44,778 bases of DNA, taken from NCBI RefSeq assembly GCF_016862935.1, contig NZ_BONX01000074.1, positions 1 to 44,778 on the forward strand, written 5' to 3'. This document shows, one piece after another, positions 17,822-24,682 of this stretch. The DNA comes from Plantactinospora mayteni. Lineage in GTDB: Bacteria > Actinomycetota > Actinomycetes > Mycobacteriales > Micromonosporaceae. Within the stretch, counting starts at the first letter, position 1; every line of letters begins with the position of its first letter. The notes beneath the pieces were generated by a model, which ran no database searches, had not been told where the DNA came from, and saw nothing but the letters and a program-made list of their open reading frames with translations. A program made the position numbers and the translations under genes.

Positions 17822-18223
17822 ATGAATGGTGGGCAGTCGCCGAGAGTGAGGGAGCCGAGGGTGGACTGGCAGGAACTGACGGACCTGACGCACGGGCGGT
17901 CGTTCGTGGTCGAGCGGGTCCGCCTCGTCGGCAACGGCGTCGTGATCGAGGGTCAGTTCGAGCCGCCGCAGCTGGCTCAGCTCAGCATCGACGACCAGGT
18001 GTTCGTCGCCGCGTTCGTGCGGTCGCACGGTTCGATCAAGGAGATGGAGCGGATCTTCGGGGTGAGTTACCCGACGATCAAGTCTCGGCTGAACCGGATC
18101 GCCGAGCAGCTCGACTTCGTCGACACCGACCCGGCGCCCAGCGGCGCCGACGTCGTCGACCGGCTGCGGCGGGGGGAGATCAGCGTGCAGCAGGCCCTCG
18201 CTGAGTTGGAGGGGTCCAGATGA
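17822..18223 (+). CDS. DUF2089 family protein, probable small DNA-binding regulator
   Basis: 133 residues from the ATG at 17822 (AAGG upstream); a GTG at 17861 is an alternative start. The DUF2089 core is clear: IEGQFEPPQLAQLSIDDQVF, then FVAAFVRSHGSIKEMERIFG and VSYPTIKSRLNRIAEQL, which contains a helix-turn-helix-like unit. Many family members carry an N-terminal zinc ribbon; this one has no cysteines. The C-terminus (VVDRLRRGEISVQQALAELEG) resembles SHOCT-like short helical units. It is the first gene of a three-gene operon (ATGA overlap with the next) and follows an unusually AT-rich promoter stretch (17770-17821). Its role may be autoregulation of the operon. Confidence 0.85.
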   Translation: MNGGQSPRVREPRVDWQELTDLTHGRSFVVERVRLVGNGVVIEGQFEPPQLAQLSIDDQVFVAAFVRSHGSIKEMERIFGVSYPTIKSRLNRIAEQLDFVDTDPAPSGADVVDRLRRGEISVQQALAELEGSR

Positions 18224-18480
18224 TCCCGCACCTGGTGACGTATCGCCAACGCCGTCACGACGGCCGCTGGCTGCGGGTGTACGTCCCCGTACTGCCGGTC
18301 GTGCTCCTGCTGTCACCGCTGCTGCTGCTCGCCGTGCTGGGCGGAGTGGTCGCCTGCCTCATCTTCGGGGTGAGTCCGGTGGGTGCGCTGCGCGGGGCCG
18401 GGCGACTGCTGTGGGCGCTGCCCGGCGCCCGGTTCGAGATCGAGCAGGGCCGAATGGCCGTGCTGGTAAGCGTCAGATAA
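18220..18480 (+). CDS. small membrane protein of unknown function
   Basis: 86 residues. A polar, Arg-rich N-terminus (YRQRRHDGRWLRVYVP) is followed by one long hydrophobic stretch (about 25-50), which could be one or two TM helices, and an amphipathic C-terminus (GARFEIEQGRMAVLVSVR). I do not recognise a named family. The start overlaps the DUF2089 stop (ATGA), so the two are translationally coupled. Next to a SHOCT-like protein it recalls Bacillus yvl-type envelope-stress loci, where a similar cytoplasmic protein is encoded beside membrane proteins. Confidence 0.75.
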   Translation: MIPHLVTYRQRRHDGRWLRVYVPVLPVVLLLSPLLLLAVLGGVVACLIFGVSPVGALRGAGRLLWALPGARFEIEQGRMAVLVSVR

Positions 18481-18501
18481 GTCGGAGGGGGAGGAGCGAC
18501 A

Positions 18502-18933
18502 ATGAACGAGCAGCGCCGCCAGATCCTACAGATGCTGGCCGAGGGCAAGATCACCGCGGACGAGGCCGAGCGGCTGATCGACGCCATCGAACGAGAGCAA
18601 CCCGAGTCGCCGCCGGGAAGCGCGCTCCGCCCGAAGCCCCGACCCAAGTACCTGCGTGTGGTGATGAACTCGGAGGACAACGTCGGCGCCGACGGGCCAA
18701 CCCGGATCAACGTCCGGGTCCCGCTACAACTGCTGCGCGCCGGGGTACGGCTCACCAGCCTCATCCCTCCGCAGGCGCTCACCCAGGTCAACGCCAAGCT
18801 GCACGAGTCGGGGGTACCCATCGACCTCACCCAGCTCAAGCCGCAGCACATCGAGGACCTCATCGAACAACTCGACGACCTCACCGTCGACCTCGACGAC
18901 CCCGGCACCAAGATGCAGGTGTTCTGCGAGTGA
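18502..18933 (+). CDS. SHOCT-like domain protein
   Basis: 143 residues, ATG at 18502 behind a very strong GGAGGGGGAGGAG site. The N-terminus (RRQILQMLAEGKITADEAERLIDAIE) is the short helical pair seen in YvlB-like and SHOCT-like proteins. A central segment (residues about 48-85, YLRVVMNSEDN to VRVPLQLLRAG) has the beta-strand pattern of DUF4097-like adhesin folds in short form. The C-terminus is acidic (IEDLIEQLDDLTVDLDDPG). No signal peptide. It is the last gene of the DUF2089-membrane-SHOCT operon. A role in envelope stress is inferred from similar loci only. Confidence 0.8.
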   Translation: MNEQRRQILQMLAEGKITADEAERLIDAIEREQPESPPGSALRPKPRPKYLRVVMNSEDNVGADGPTRINVRVPLQLLRAGVRLTSLIPPQALTQVNAKLHESGVPIDLTQLKPQHIEDLIEQLDDLTVDLDDPGTKMQVFCE

Positions 18934-19166
18934 CGCCATCGCGACGCCGGACGCCCGCCCGGACCACGGGGTCGGGCGGCCCGTCCGGCCGGCGAGCCGT
19001 ACCTCCGACGGCAACACCACCGTCCGCCGTTCCTGCCCTGATCTACGTCTAGGCCCACGCGGGGAGCAGGAACTCTTCGCGAGTCGACCACCCTCTGCGG
19101 TGCGGACGTCGGGTCTCACCGAAACGATCGCCTTGGCCAGCCATGGGGCCCTCGCGGCTCAGGTAT

Positions 19167-19225
19167 TCGGTGTTGCTAGGTACCAGTAGTCAGTGTTACT
19201 GTCTACCGGTACCTAGCAACACCGA
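19167..19225. promoter_or_regulatory. 59-bp near-perfect palindrome, PadR operator/promoter
   Basis: The outer arms TCGGTGTTGCTAGGTACC (19167-19184) and its exact complement (19208-19225) form an 18-base perfect inverted repeat. The inner arms GTAGTCAGT (19186-19194) and ACTGTCTAC (19198-19206) match 8 of 9. All share one centre at 19196: 26 of 29 pairs are complementary. A promoter-like TTGCTA (19173-19178) with TACTGT about 18 bases later lies within it. It precedes the PadR start by 21 bases. The rest of the 313-base gap (18934-19166) shows nothing recognisable. Confidence 0.75.
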
Positions 19226-19246
19226 TTAGGCAAGGGGAGGTGGTCC

Positions 19247-19576
19247 GTGGGCAAGCAGATGACGGAGATGCTCAAGGGCACGTTGGAGGGCATCGTCCTC
19301 GCGATCCTGTCCATGCGGCCCGCGTACGGCTACGAGATCACGGCGTGGCTGCGGGAGCAGGGCTTCTCCGACATCGCCGAGGGCACCATCTACGCCCTGC
19401 TCGTCAGGGTCGAGCAGAAGCGCCTCGTCGACGTGCGGAAAGTCCCGTCCGAGAAGGGGCCGCCACGCAAGGTGTACTCCCTCAACAAGCAGGGACAGGA
19501 ATACCTCGAAGAGTTCTGGAGGACCTGGAGCTTCCTCACCGAACGACTCGAACAGCTCCACGAAGGAGGCAAGTGA
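19247..19576 (+). CDS. PadR-family transcriptional repressor
   Basis: 109 residues; the GTG at 19247 is preceded by AGGGGAGG. The winged-helix core is typical of PadR: MLKGTLEGIVLAILSMRPAYGYEI, split as LKGTLEGIVLAIL and RPAYGYEIT, then IAEGTIYALLVRVEQKRLVD and KGPPRKVYSLNKQGQEYLEEF. The short C-terminus places it in the PadR-s1 class. It is followed after 2 bases by DUF1048 and then a DrrAB-type exporter. PadR proteins of such operons repress their own promoter and release it on binding the exported compound, so the large palindrome upstream is the expected target. Confidence 0.95.
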   Translation: MGKQMTEMLKGTLEGIVLAILSMRPAYGYEITAWLREQGFSDIAEGTIYALLVRVEQKRLVDVRKVPSEKGPPRKVYSLNKQGQEYLEEFWRTWSFLTERLEQLHEGGK

Positions 19577-19578
19577 CC

Positions 19579-19950
19579 ATGTCCGATGTCGAAAAGGGCG
19601 GCTTCATCGCGAAGGTGATCGGCCCCAAGCGCCGATGGCGGGAGTACAAGGCGCGGGTGAAACAGCTTCCCCCGAATTATCGGACGGCGGTCGAGGCGAT
19701 CGAGCGGTACCTGCTGCATTTCGGGCCGATGACCGCCGACAACTCCGCCTCGCTGTTCGAGGATGTCGCCGACCTCTTCGAGCGGGCCGCCGCGGACAGG
19801 ACACCGATCCGCGAGATCGTCGGGGAGGACCCCGTGGAGTTCGTGGAGGAGTTGATCCGGAACTACTCGAAGGGCGGATATGTCGACCGGGAGCGGGCCC
19901 GGCTGACACAGGCGATCGAAAGCGTCGAGCGAGCGGAGGAGAACCGATGA
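19579..19950 (+). CDS. DUF1048 family protein
   Basis: 123 residues from the ATG at 19579, preceded by GAAGGAGG inside the end of the PadR gene. The segments VIGPKRRWREYKARVKQLP and YRTAVEAIERYLLHFGPM match DUF1048, small helical cytoplasmic proteins repeatedly found between PadR regulators and ABC exporters. FEDVADLFERAAADRTPIREIVGEDPVEFVEELI, here given as its parts FEDVADLFERAA and VGEDPVEFVEELI, is the conserved second half. The stop overlaps the ATPase start (ATGA). Function is unknown; a role in exporter control or assembly is inferred from its constant position. Confidence 0.9.
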   Translation: MSDVEKGGFIAKVIGPKRRWREYKARVKQLPPNYRTAVEAIERYLLHFGPMTADNSASLFEDVADLFERAAADRTPIREIVGEDPVEFVEELIRNYSKGGYVDRERARLTQAIESVERAEENR

Positions 19951-20759
19951 CGACCACGCAGGTGCCAGGACCGGCGATCCAGGTGCGGGGTCTGGAGAAG
20001 TCGTACAAGGAACTACGCGTGCTGCGTGGCGTGGACTTCGACGTGGCGCGGGGTGCCATCTTCGCCCTGCTCGGCTCGAACGGGGCGGGCAAGACCACGG
20101 TGGTGAAAATCCTGTCCACACTGCTCAGGGCGGACGCCGGGGCGGCCAGCGTCAACGGCTTCGACGTCGCTACGAAGGCGGCGGACGTGCGGGAGTCGAT
20201 CAGCCTCACCGGGCAGTTCGCGGCCGTCGACGAGATCCTCAACGGGCGGGAGAACCTCGTCCTGGTCGCCCGCCTGCGGCACCTCAAGAACCCGGGCAAG
20301 ATCGCGGATGACCTGCTCGCCCGTTTCTCGCTGACCGACGCGGCCACCCGGAAGGTGTCGACGTACTCCGGTGGCATGCGCCGCCGCCTCGACATCGCGA
20401 TGAGCCTCGTCGGGAATCCGCCGGTCATCTTCCTCGACGAGCCGACGACCGGGCTTGACCCCCAGGCGCGCGTCGAGGTGTGGCAGGCCGTCAAGAAACT
20501 CGCCGACCAGGGTACGACGGTGCTGCTCACGACGCAGTATCTGGACGAGGCCGAACAACTCGCCGACCGGATCGCGATCCTCCACCAGGGTCGGATCATC
20601 GTGAACGGCACCCTCGCCGAACTCAAGCAACTGCTCCCGCCCGCCAAGGTCGAGTACGTCGAGAAGCAGCCGACCCTGGAGGACGTCTTCTTCGCCATCG
20701 TCGGCGCCGACGGCAAGGACGGCGCCGCCAACGACCGCACCGTCGGCGCGGACAAGTAA
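19947..20759 (+). CDS. ABC exporter ATPase, DrrA type
   Basis: 270 residues. Walker A GSNGAGKT (43-50), signature YSGGMRRRL (140-148), Walker B VIFLDEPTTGLD (160-171) and an H-loop region TTQYLDEAEQLAD are intact. TGQFAAVDEILNGRENL and the C-terminal PTLEDVFFAI are typical of the daunorubicin-resistance DrrA group. The start overlaps DUF1048 (ATGA) and the DrrB-type permease follows after 11 bases. It probably drives efflux of a hydrophobic antibiotic-like compound sensed by PadR. Confidence 0.95.
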   Translation: MTTTQVPGPAIQVRGLEKSYKELRVLRGVDFDVARGAIFALLGSNGAGKTTVVKILSTLLRADAGAASVNGFDVATKAADVRESISLTGQFAAVDEILNGRENLVLVARLRHLKNPGKIADDLLARFSLTDAATRKVSTYSGGMRRRLDIAMSLVGNPPVIFLDEPTTGLDPQARVEVWQAVKKLADQGTTVLLTTQYLDEAEQLADRIAILHQGRIIVNGTLAELKQLLPPAKVEYVEKQPTLEDVFFAIVGADGKDGAANDRTVGADK

Positions 20760-20770
20760 GGGAAACGACG

Positions 20771-21532
20771 ATGACCAAGCACTTTCTCGGCGACACCGCC
20801 GTCCTACTCGGCCGATCCCTGACCCACGTCAGCCGTAGCGTGGACACCATCATCACGACCGCGATCACGCCGATCGCCATGATGCTGCTCTTCGTCTACG
20901 TGCTCGGCGGCGCGATCAACTCGGGGCAGGACTCGTACGTGAACTACCTGCTGCCCGGCATCCTGCTCGTCACGGTCGCCTCCGGCATCGCCTATACCGC
21001 ATTCCGGCTCTTCCTCGACATGAAGAGCGGCATCTTCGAACGATTCCAGTCCATGCCGATCGCCCGGTCGTCCGTACTGTGGGCGCACGTGCTGACCTCG
21101 GTGGTCGCCAATCTGATCTCGCTCGTGGTCGTCGTGGGCGTCGCCCTCCTGATGGGCTTCCGCTCCGGGGCGGGAGTGCTGGCCTGGCTCGCGGTCGCCG
21201 GCATCCTGACCCTGTTCACCCTCGCGCTGACCTGGCTCGCCGTCATCCCCGGTCTCGTCGCGAAATCCGTGGACGGCGCGAGCGCGTTCTCCTACCCGCT
21301 CATCTTCCTGCCATTCATCAGCTCGGCATTCGTACCCACCGACACCATGCCCGGCCCCGTACGCGCCTTCGCCGAGAACCAGCCCGTGACCTCCATCGTC
21401 AACGCACTCCGCGACCTGTTCACCCAGCAGCCGGTCGGCACCGACATCTGGACCGCCCTCGCCTGGTGCGTCGGCATCCTCATCGTCACGTACGTCTTCG
21501 CCACGGTCATCTACCGCCGCAAGATCTCCTAA
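20771..21532 (+). CDS. ABC-2 type permease, DrrB type
   Basis: 253 residues with about six TM helices. The start region (FLGDTAVLLGRSLTHVSRSV) lies before TM1; MKSGIFERFQSMPIARSSVL is the conserved cytoplasmic loop of DrrB-like ABC-2 permeases, and FLPFISSAFVPTDTMPGPVRAFAENQP closes the family signature (parts: FLPFISSAFVP and ENQPVTSIVNALR). The ATG at 20771 is 11 bases after the ATPase stop. It is the final gene of the operon, followed by two hairpins. It dimerises with DrrA-type ATPase to export a drug. Confidence 0.94.
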   Translation: MTKHFLGDTAVLLGRSLTHVSRSVDTIITTAITPIAMMLLFVYVLGGAINSGQDSYVNYLLPGILLVTVASGIAYTAFRLFLDMKSGIFERFQSMPIARSSVLWAHVLTSVVANLISLVVVVGVALLMGFRSGAGVLAWLAVAGILTLFTLALTWLAVIPGLVAKSVDGASAFSYPLIFLPFISSAFVPTDTMPGPVRAFAENQPVTSIVNALRDLFTQQPVGTDIWTALAWCVGILIVTYVFATVIYRRKIS

Positions 21533-21537
21533 CAGCG

Positions 21538-21599
21538 CCGTGACCTGCTCAACTGGGCAGGTCACGGTGTCGACACCGGCAGGCCGAAACCTGCCGGTG
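21538..21599 (+). terminator. tandem terminator hairpins after DrrAB operon
   Basis: First stem CCGTGACCTGC (21538-21548) with GCAGGTCACGG (21557-21567), perfect 11 pairs, 8-base loop. Second stem CACCGGCAGG (21574-21583) with CCTGCCGGTG (21590-21599), perfect 10 pairs, 6-base loop. The first begins 6 bases after the permease stop. Confidence 0.8.
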
Positions 21600-21701
21600 C
21601 ACGGCGTTCCGCACCCAGCGGAGAACGTACGGCCGGCAAACCCCAGCCCCCTCGATCGCGTCCGCATCACCAGCGCCCTCGCCCTGACCGGCGTCACGCG
21701 A

Positions 21702-22307
21702 TCACCGGGGGATCACGTTCCAGGCGGCGAGGAGCAGCGCGGCGCCCAGACCGAAGTCGAGTACGAAGCAGAACTCGGTGAGCGAGCGGCTGACCACCTT
21801 GTCGCGGATGTAGTGGATCACGTCCCAGACCGCGTGCCCGATCGCGGCGATCGCCGCCAGGTACGCCGCCAGGGCGGGGCCGGACATCATCGCGGTCAGT
21901 GCGATGGCGCTGAATCCGATGAATCCCAGCGTCTGCAACCCGAGCTCGCGGCGACCAACCCCCGTGCCGCGAAGGAACCCGAACACGGCGAACCCCGCAC
22001 CCATGACGAGCAGCGTGGTGGTCGGGTCCAGCCCGGTGACCTCGGCGCCGGCGACGGCGAGGGTGCCGACCGCCACCATCACCCAGGTACTGCGACGGGA
22101 GCCGAGAGCGGCGGTGGCCAGGTAACACATCGCGGCCAGGATGATGATCATCGCGGCCAGGTGGGAATCCAGTCCGCCCGCGGTGCTGGCGAGCAGAGTG
22201 AGCAGGCCGACGATGGAGGGCCAGCGTGCGAGCGCGTGGCCGCCGATGCCGGCGCCCTGGCCTGACCTGCGGCGATCTGCGTGCGGGAGGGTTGTCGTGT
22301 GATTCAT
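21702..22307 (-). CDS. six-helix integral membrane protein of unknown function
   Basis: 201 residues, ATG at 22307. After a polar N-terminus of about 28 residues, hydrophobic segments appear near 30-48, 50-68, 73-92, 95-112, 122-150 and 178-198. A conserved-looking stretch IGHAVWDVIHYIRDKVVSRS near residues 155-175 carries two histidines and an Asp in or beside a helix, which could bind metal or protons. I do not recognise the family. It is convergent with the DrrAB operon and divergent from the AlkD-like gene (276-base gap with no clear operator). Confidence 0.8.
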   Translation of the reverse strand: MNHTTTLPHADRRRSGQGAGIGGHALARWPSIVGLLTLLASTAGGLDSHLAAMIIILAAMCYLATAALGSRRSTWVMVAVGTLAVAGAEVTGLDPTTTLLVMGAGFAVFGFLRGTGVGRRELGLQTLGFIGFSAIALTAMMSGPALAAYLAAIAAIGHAVWDVIHYIRDKVVSRSLTEFCFVLDFGLGAALLLAAWNVIPR

Positions 22308-22583
22308 GCCTGACAGTCTCGGCTCGGGTACCGCTTGCCGGACCCGTGCGATCTGTCATGAGAATCCGTGCACATCGCCCTGCCGTCCCGGGCGAAGTGC
22401 AGGGTGGCACAGCCGGGGTGCCCAGGGTCCGCCGTCGGGGCGGATGAACATCCTGAGCCGTTGAGCCAATGCGCCGCCCGCCGAGCGACGACCCTGGCCG
22501 GCAGGCAGACCGTTGTCGTACCTGGCGGGTCAGGCGGCCTCGTGACCCGGCGGACACCGGCGGTCGCGGTAGGTTGCACAGTC

Positions 22584-23294
22584 ATGGCCACGACCGCGGA
22601 CGTCCGTCGCGAACTCGCCAGCCTCGCCGACCCGCATCGGGCGGAGAGTGTGCGCCGGTTCCTGCAAATGGTTCCGGGCGGGTACGGCGAGGGCGACCGG
22701 GCCATCGGCGTCTCCGTACCGGAACAGCGCAGGGTGGCCGGCCGGTACTGGCGCGACCTCTCCCTGACCGGAGCGACGGAGCTGCTGACGAGCGGCGTGC
22801 ACGAGGAGAGGCTGACCGCGCTCTTCATCCTGGTACGGAGGTTCGCCAAGGCGGACGAGGAGGAACGGGGCCGGATCTTCGACATCGTGCTGGCCAACAC
22901 CGGCCACATCAACAACTGGGATCTGGTCGACTCGTCCGCGCCGTACATCGTCGGACCCTGGCTGGTCGACCGGGACCGGAGCGTACTGGATCGGTTGGCC
23001 GAGTCGAGCCTGGTGTGGGATCGCCGGATCGCGATCATGGCAACCTTCGCCTTCGTCAGGGCCGGAGACTTCCAGTGGACCTTCCGGCTCGGCGAACGGC
23101 TCCTGCACGACCCACACGACCTCGTACACAAGGCGGTGGGCTGGATGCTGCGCGAGGTGGGCAACCGGGACAGGGCGGCGGAGGAGGAGTTCCTGGCCGG
23201 CTGTTACCGGGTCATGCCCCGGACCATGCTGCGGTACGCGATCGAGAAGTTCGAACCGCAGCGACGCCGGGAGTACCTGTCCGGCGTGGCCTAG
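22584..23294 (+). CDS. AlkD-like DNA alkylation repair protein
   Basis: 236 residues from the ATG at 22584. The protein is built of HEAT-like helical repeats typical of AlkC/AlkD glycosylases. Residues that line the DNA cleft of Bacillus cereus AlkD have likely counterparts: Trp112 and Asp116 in NNWDLVDSS, Arg147/148 in VWDRRIAIM, and Trp187 in HKAVGWMLREVG. This suggests an active enzyme removing cationic N3/N7-alkylpurines by the cleft mechanism without base flipping. The gene stands alone, with the ArsR operon 60 bases downstream. The first codons (MATTADVRRELASLADP) look native, and upstream in-frame sequence does not. Confidence 0.9.
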   Translation: MATTADVRRELASLADPHRAESVRRFLQMVPGGYGEGDRAIGVSVPEQRRVAGRYWRDLSLTGATELLTSGVHEERLTALFILVRRFAKADEEERGRIFDIVLANTGHINNWDLVDSSAPYIVGPWLVDRDRSVLDRLAESSLVWDRRIAIMATFAFVRAGDFQWTFRLGERLLHDPHDLVHKAVGWMLREVGNRDRAAEEEFLAGCYRVMPRTMLRYAIEKFEPQRRREYLSGVA

Positions 23295-23308
23295 CTGGTA
23301 GCGCCTTC

Positions 23309-23348
23309 GCAAACGATGGCTTGTGCAAACAATCATTTGCGCTAGGGT
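23309..23348 (+). promoter_or_regulatory. ArsR operon promoter and operator, leaderless
   Basis: GCAAACGAT (23309-23317) and GCAAACAAT (23325-23333) are direct repeats 16 bases apart; the second is also the left half of GCAAA-N6-TTTGC (23325-23340). A promoter TTGTGC (23321-23326), 16 bases, TAGGGT (23343-23348) overlaps them. Transcription should begin at or beside the ATG at 23355, giving a leaderless message. ArsR autorepression is inferred. Confidence 0.55.
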
Positions 23349-23354
23349 GGGGCC

Positions 23355-23729
23355 ATGGCTCCCCCGCTCGTGGCACCCGACCCAGACCTCGACTCCGCCT
23401 TCGCCGCCCTCGGCGACCCCGTCCGGCGCGCCCTGGTGACCCGCCTCGCCCGGGGCGATGCCACGGTGGGAGAGCTCGCCGAACCGTTCGACCTGACCCC
23501 GCAGGCGATCTCCCACCACGTCGGTGTACTGCGACGGTGCGGCCTGGTCGAGCAGCGGCGCGAGGGCACCAGGCGCCCTTGCCGGCTGAGGGTCGACCAG
23601 TTGTCGCTGCTCGGCACCTGGATCGACGATCAGCGCCGCGCCTGGGACGATCGGCTCGACGCCCTCGAGCAGCACCTCGCCGACGACGCTCCGCTCGGCC
23701 GGGGCCCGGCTGCCGGAGCGGTCCGTTGA
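23355..23729 (+). CDS. ArsR-family transcriptional regulator
   Basis: 124 residues. The winged helix spans about 10-90: FAALGDPVRRALVTRLARGD, the recognition region VGELAEPFDLTPQAISHHVG and VLRRCGLVEQRREGTRRP. No metal-binding cysteine motif is present, so it is not a classical arsenic sensor; it belongs to the group paired with SRPBCC (AHSA1) proteins that regulate stress or metabolic operons. There is no Shine-Dalgarno, but a -10-like TAGGGT ends 6 bases before the ATG, consistent with a leaderless message. The stop overlaps the start of the SRPBCC gene. Confidence 0.93.
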   Translation: MAPPLVAPDPDLDSAFAALGDPVRRALVTRLARGDATVGELAEPFDLTPQAISHHVGVLRRCGLVEQRREGTRRPCRLRVDQLSLLGTWIDDQRRAWDDRLDALEQHLADDAPLGRGPAAGAVR

Positions 23730-24199
23730 CCGCCAGTTCGGAACTCCGGGGCGACGAACTGATCGCCAAGCGCCACCTCCCGGCCGAGCCCGAACGCGTC
23801 TGGGCCGCCTTCACCTCGCCGGCAAGCATCGCGGCGTTCTGGGGCGGTTCGCACGCCGCCGTACCCCCGGAGTCCGTGACCGTCGACCTGCGTCCCGGTG
23901 GGGAGTTCGCCCTCGACACCCGCGCGCCGAACGGCGCGACCCGCCGGCTCCGGTTCGTCTACGTGAACGTCGCCGCACCGCACGAACTCGTGTTCGACGA
24001 GCCCGTCACCGGCCTCCGCACAACCGTGCACGTCCGCCCCGCCGGCGGCGGCACGGATCTCACGGTCCACCAGCGTCGGCTTCCCCCCGAGCTTCGGACG
24101 GCCCAGGCCGCCGACGGGCTCGCCTCGATCCTCGACGCGCTCGCCGCGCACCTGCGGCAGCAGCAGCACCGATCCACAGCAGAACGGAGAACATCGTGA
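23726..24199 (+). CDS. SRPBCC (AHSA1-type) domain protein
   Basis: 157 residues if the TTG at 23726 is the start; this TTGA overlaps the ArsR stop in the manner of the next junction, and no ATG or GTG lies near. The START-like fold is seen in LIAKRHLPAEPERVWAAFTS, ASIAAFWGG, VDLRPGGEFALDTRAPNG and FVYVNVAAPHELVFDEPV. Such proteins bind hydrophobic ligands or act with ArsR regulators of the same operon. The following SnoaL gene overlaps by 4 bases (GTGA). Ligand and role are unknown. Confidence 0.85.
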   Translation: MTASSELRGDELIAKRHLPAEPERVWAAFTSPASIAAFWGGSHAAVPPESVTVDLRPGGEFALDTRAPNGATRRLRFVYVNVAAPHELVFDEPVTGLRTTVHVRPAGGGTDLTVHQRRLPPELRTAQAADGLASILDALAAHLRQQQHRSTAERRTS

Positions 24200-24552
24200 C
24201 CCGGCAGCCCCAGCGCGACCTTGTCGCGGAATACTTCGCGGGATTCCGGACCAGCGACCACCCGCGAATTCTCGCGACCCTCACCGACGACGTCGAGTGG
24301 GTCATCCACGGCCACCGGACCACCCGCGGCAAGGCGGAGTTCGACGGCGAGATCGAGAATCCGGGGTTCACCGGCAGCCCCGAACTCGACGTCCAGCGCG
24401 TCTACGAGGACGGCCCGGTCGTCATCACCACCGGCGACGGCCGTGGCACCAGCCTCGAACACGGACCGTTCCGCTTCGCCTTCAACGACCTGTTCACGTT
24501 CCGCGACGGACTCATCGCCCGGGTCGATTCGTACGTCGTCCCGCTGCCCTGA
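24196..24552 (+). CDS. SnoaL-like (NTF2 fold) protein
   Basis: 118 residues, GTG start overlapping the SRPBCC stop. The NTF2-like fold is recognisable from LVAEYFAGFRTSDHPRILAT, LTDDVEWVIHGHRTTRGKAE and the C-terminal FAFNDLFTFRDGLIARVDSY. Members include polyketide cyclases, ketosteroid isomerases and ligand-binding proteins. It is the last gene of the ArsR-SRPBCC-SnoaL operon, whose two junctions are both 4-base overlaps. A hairpin terminator lies 72 bases downstream. Confidence 0.88.
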   Translation: MTRQPQRDLVAEYFAGFRTSDHPRILATLTDDVEWVIHGHRTTRGKAEFDGEIENPGFTGSPELDVQRVYEDGPVVITTGDGRGTSLEHGPFRFAFNDLFTFRDGLIARVDSYVVPLP

Positions 24553-24623
24553 GCCGGGCGACTCGGCCGGAGAGCACTCCGGTGCCTGAGCTTCGTGGCA
24601 GGGCAACCCGCGTCGGCGGGACG

Positions 24624-24656
24624 ATGGGGGGCCGCGCCAGGCGCGCGGTCCCCCAT
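24624..24656. terminator. 14-pair hairpin between convergent operons
   Basis: ATGGGGGGCCGCGC (24624-24637) pairs with GCGCGGTCCCCCAT (24643-24656): 13 Watson-Crick pairs plus one G-U, 5-base loop. It lies between the SnoaL stop and the GNAT stop and can serve both strands. Confidence 0.8.
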
Positions 24657-24682
24657 CCGTGGCAGCGGCGCGACCCGTCCGG

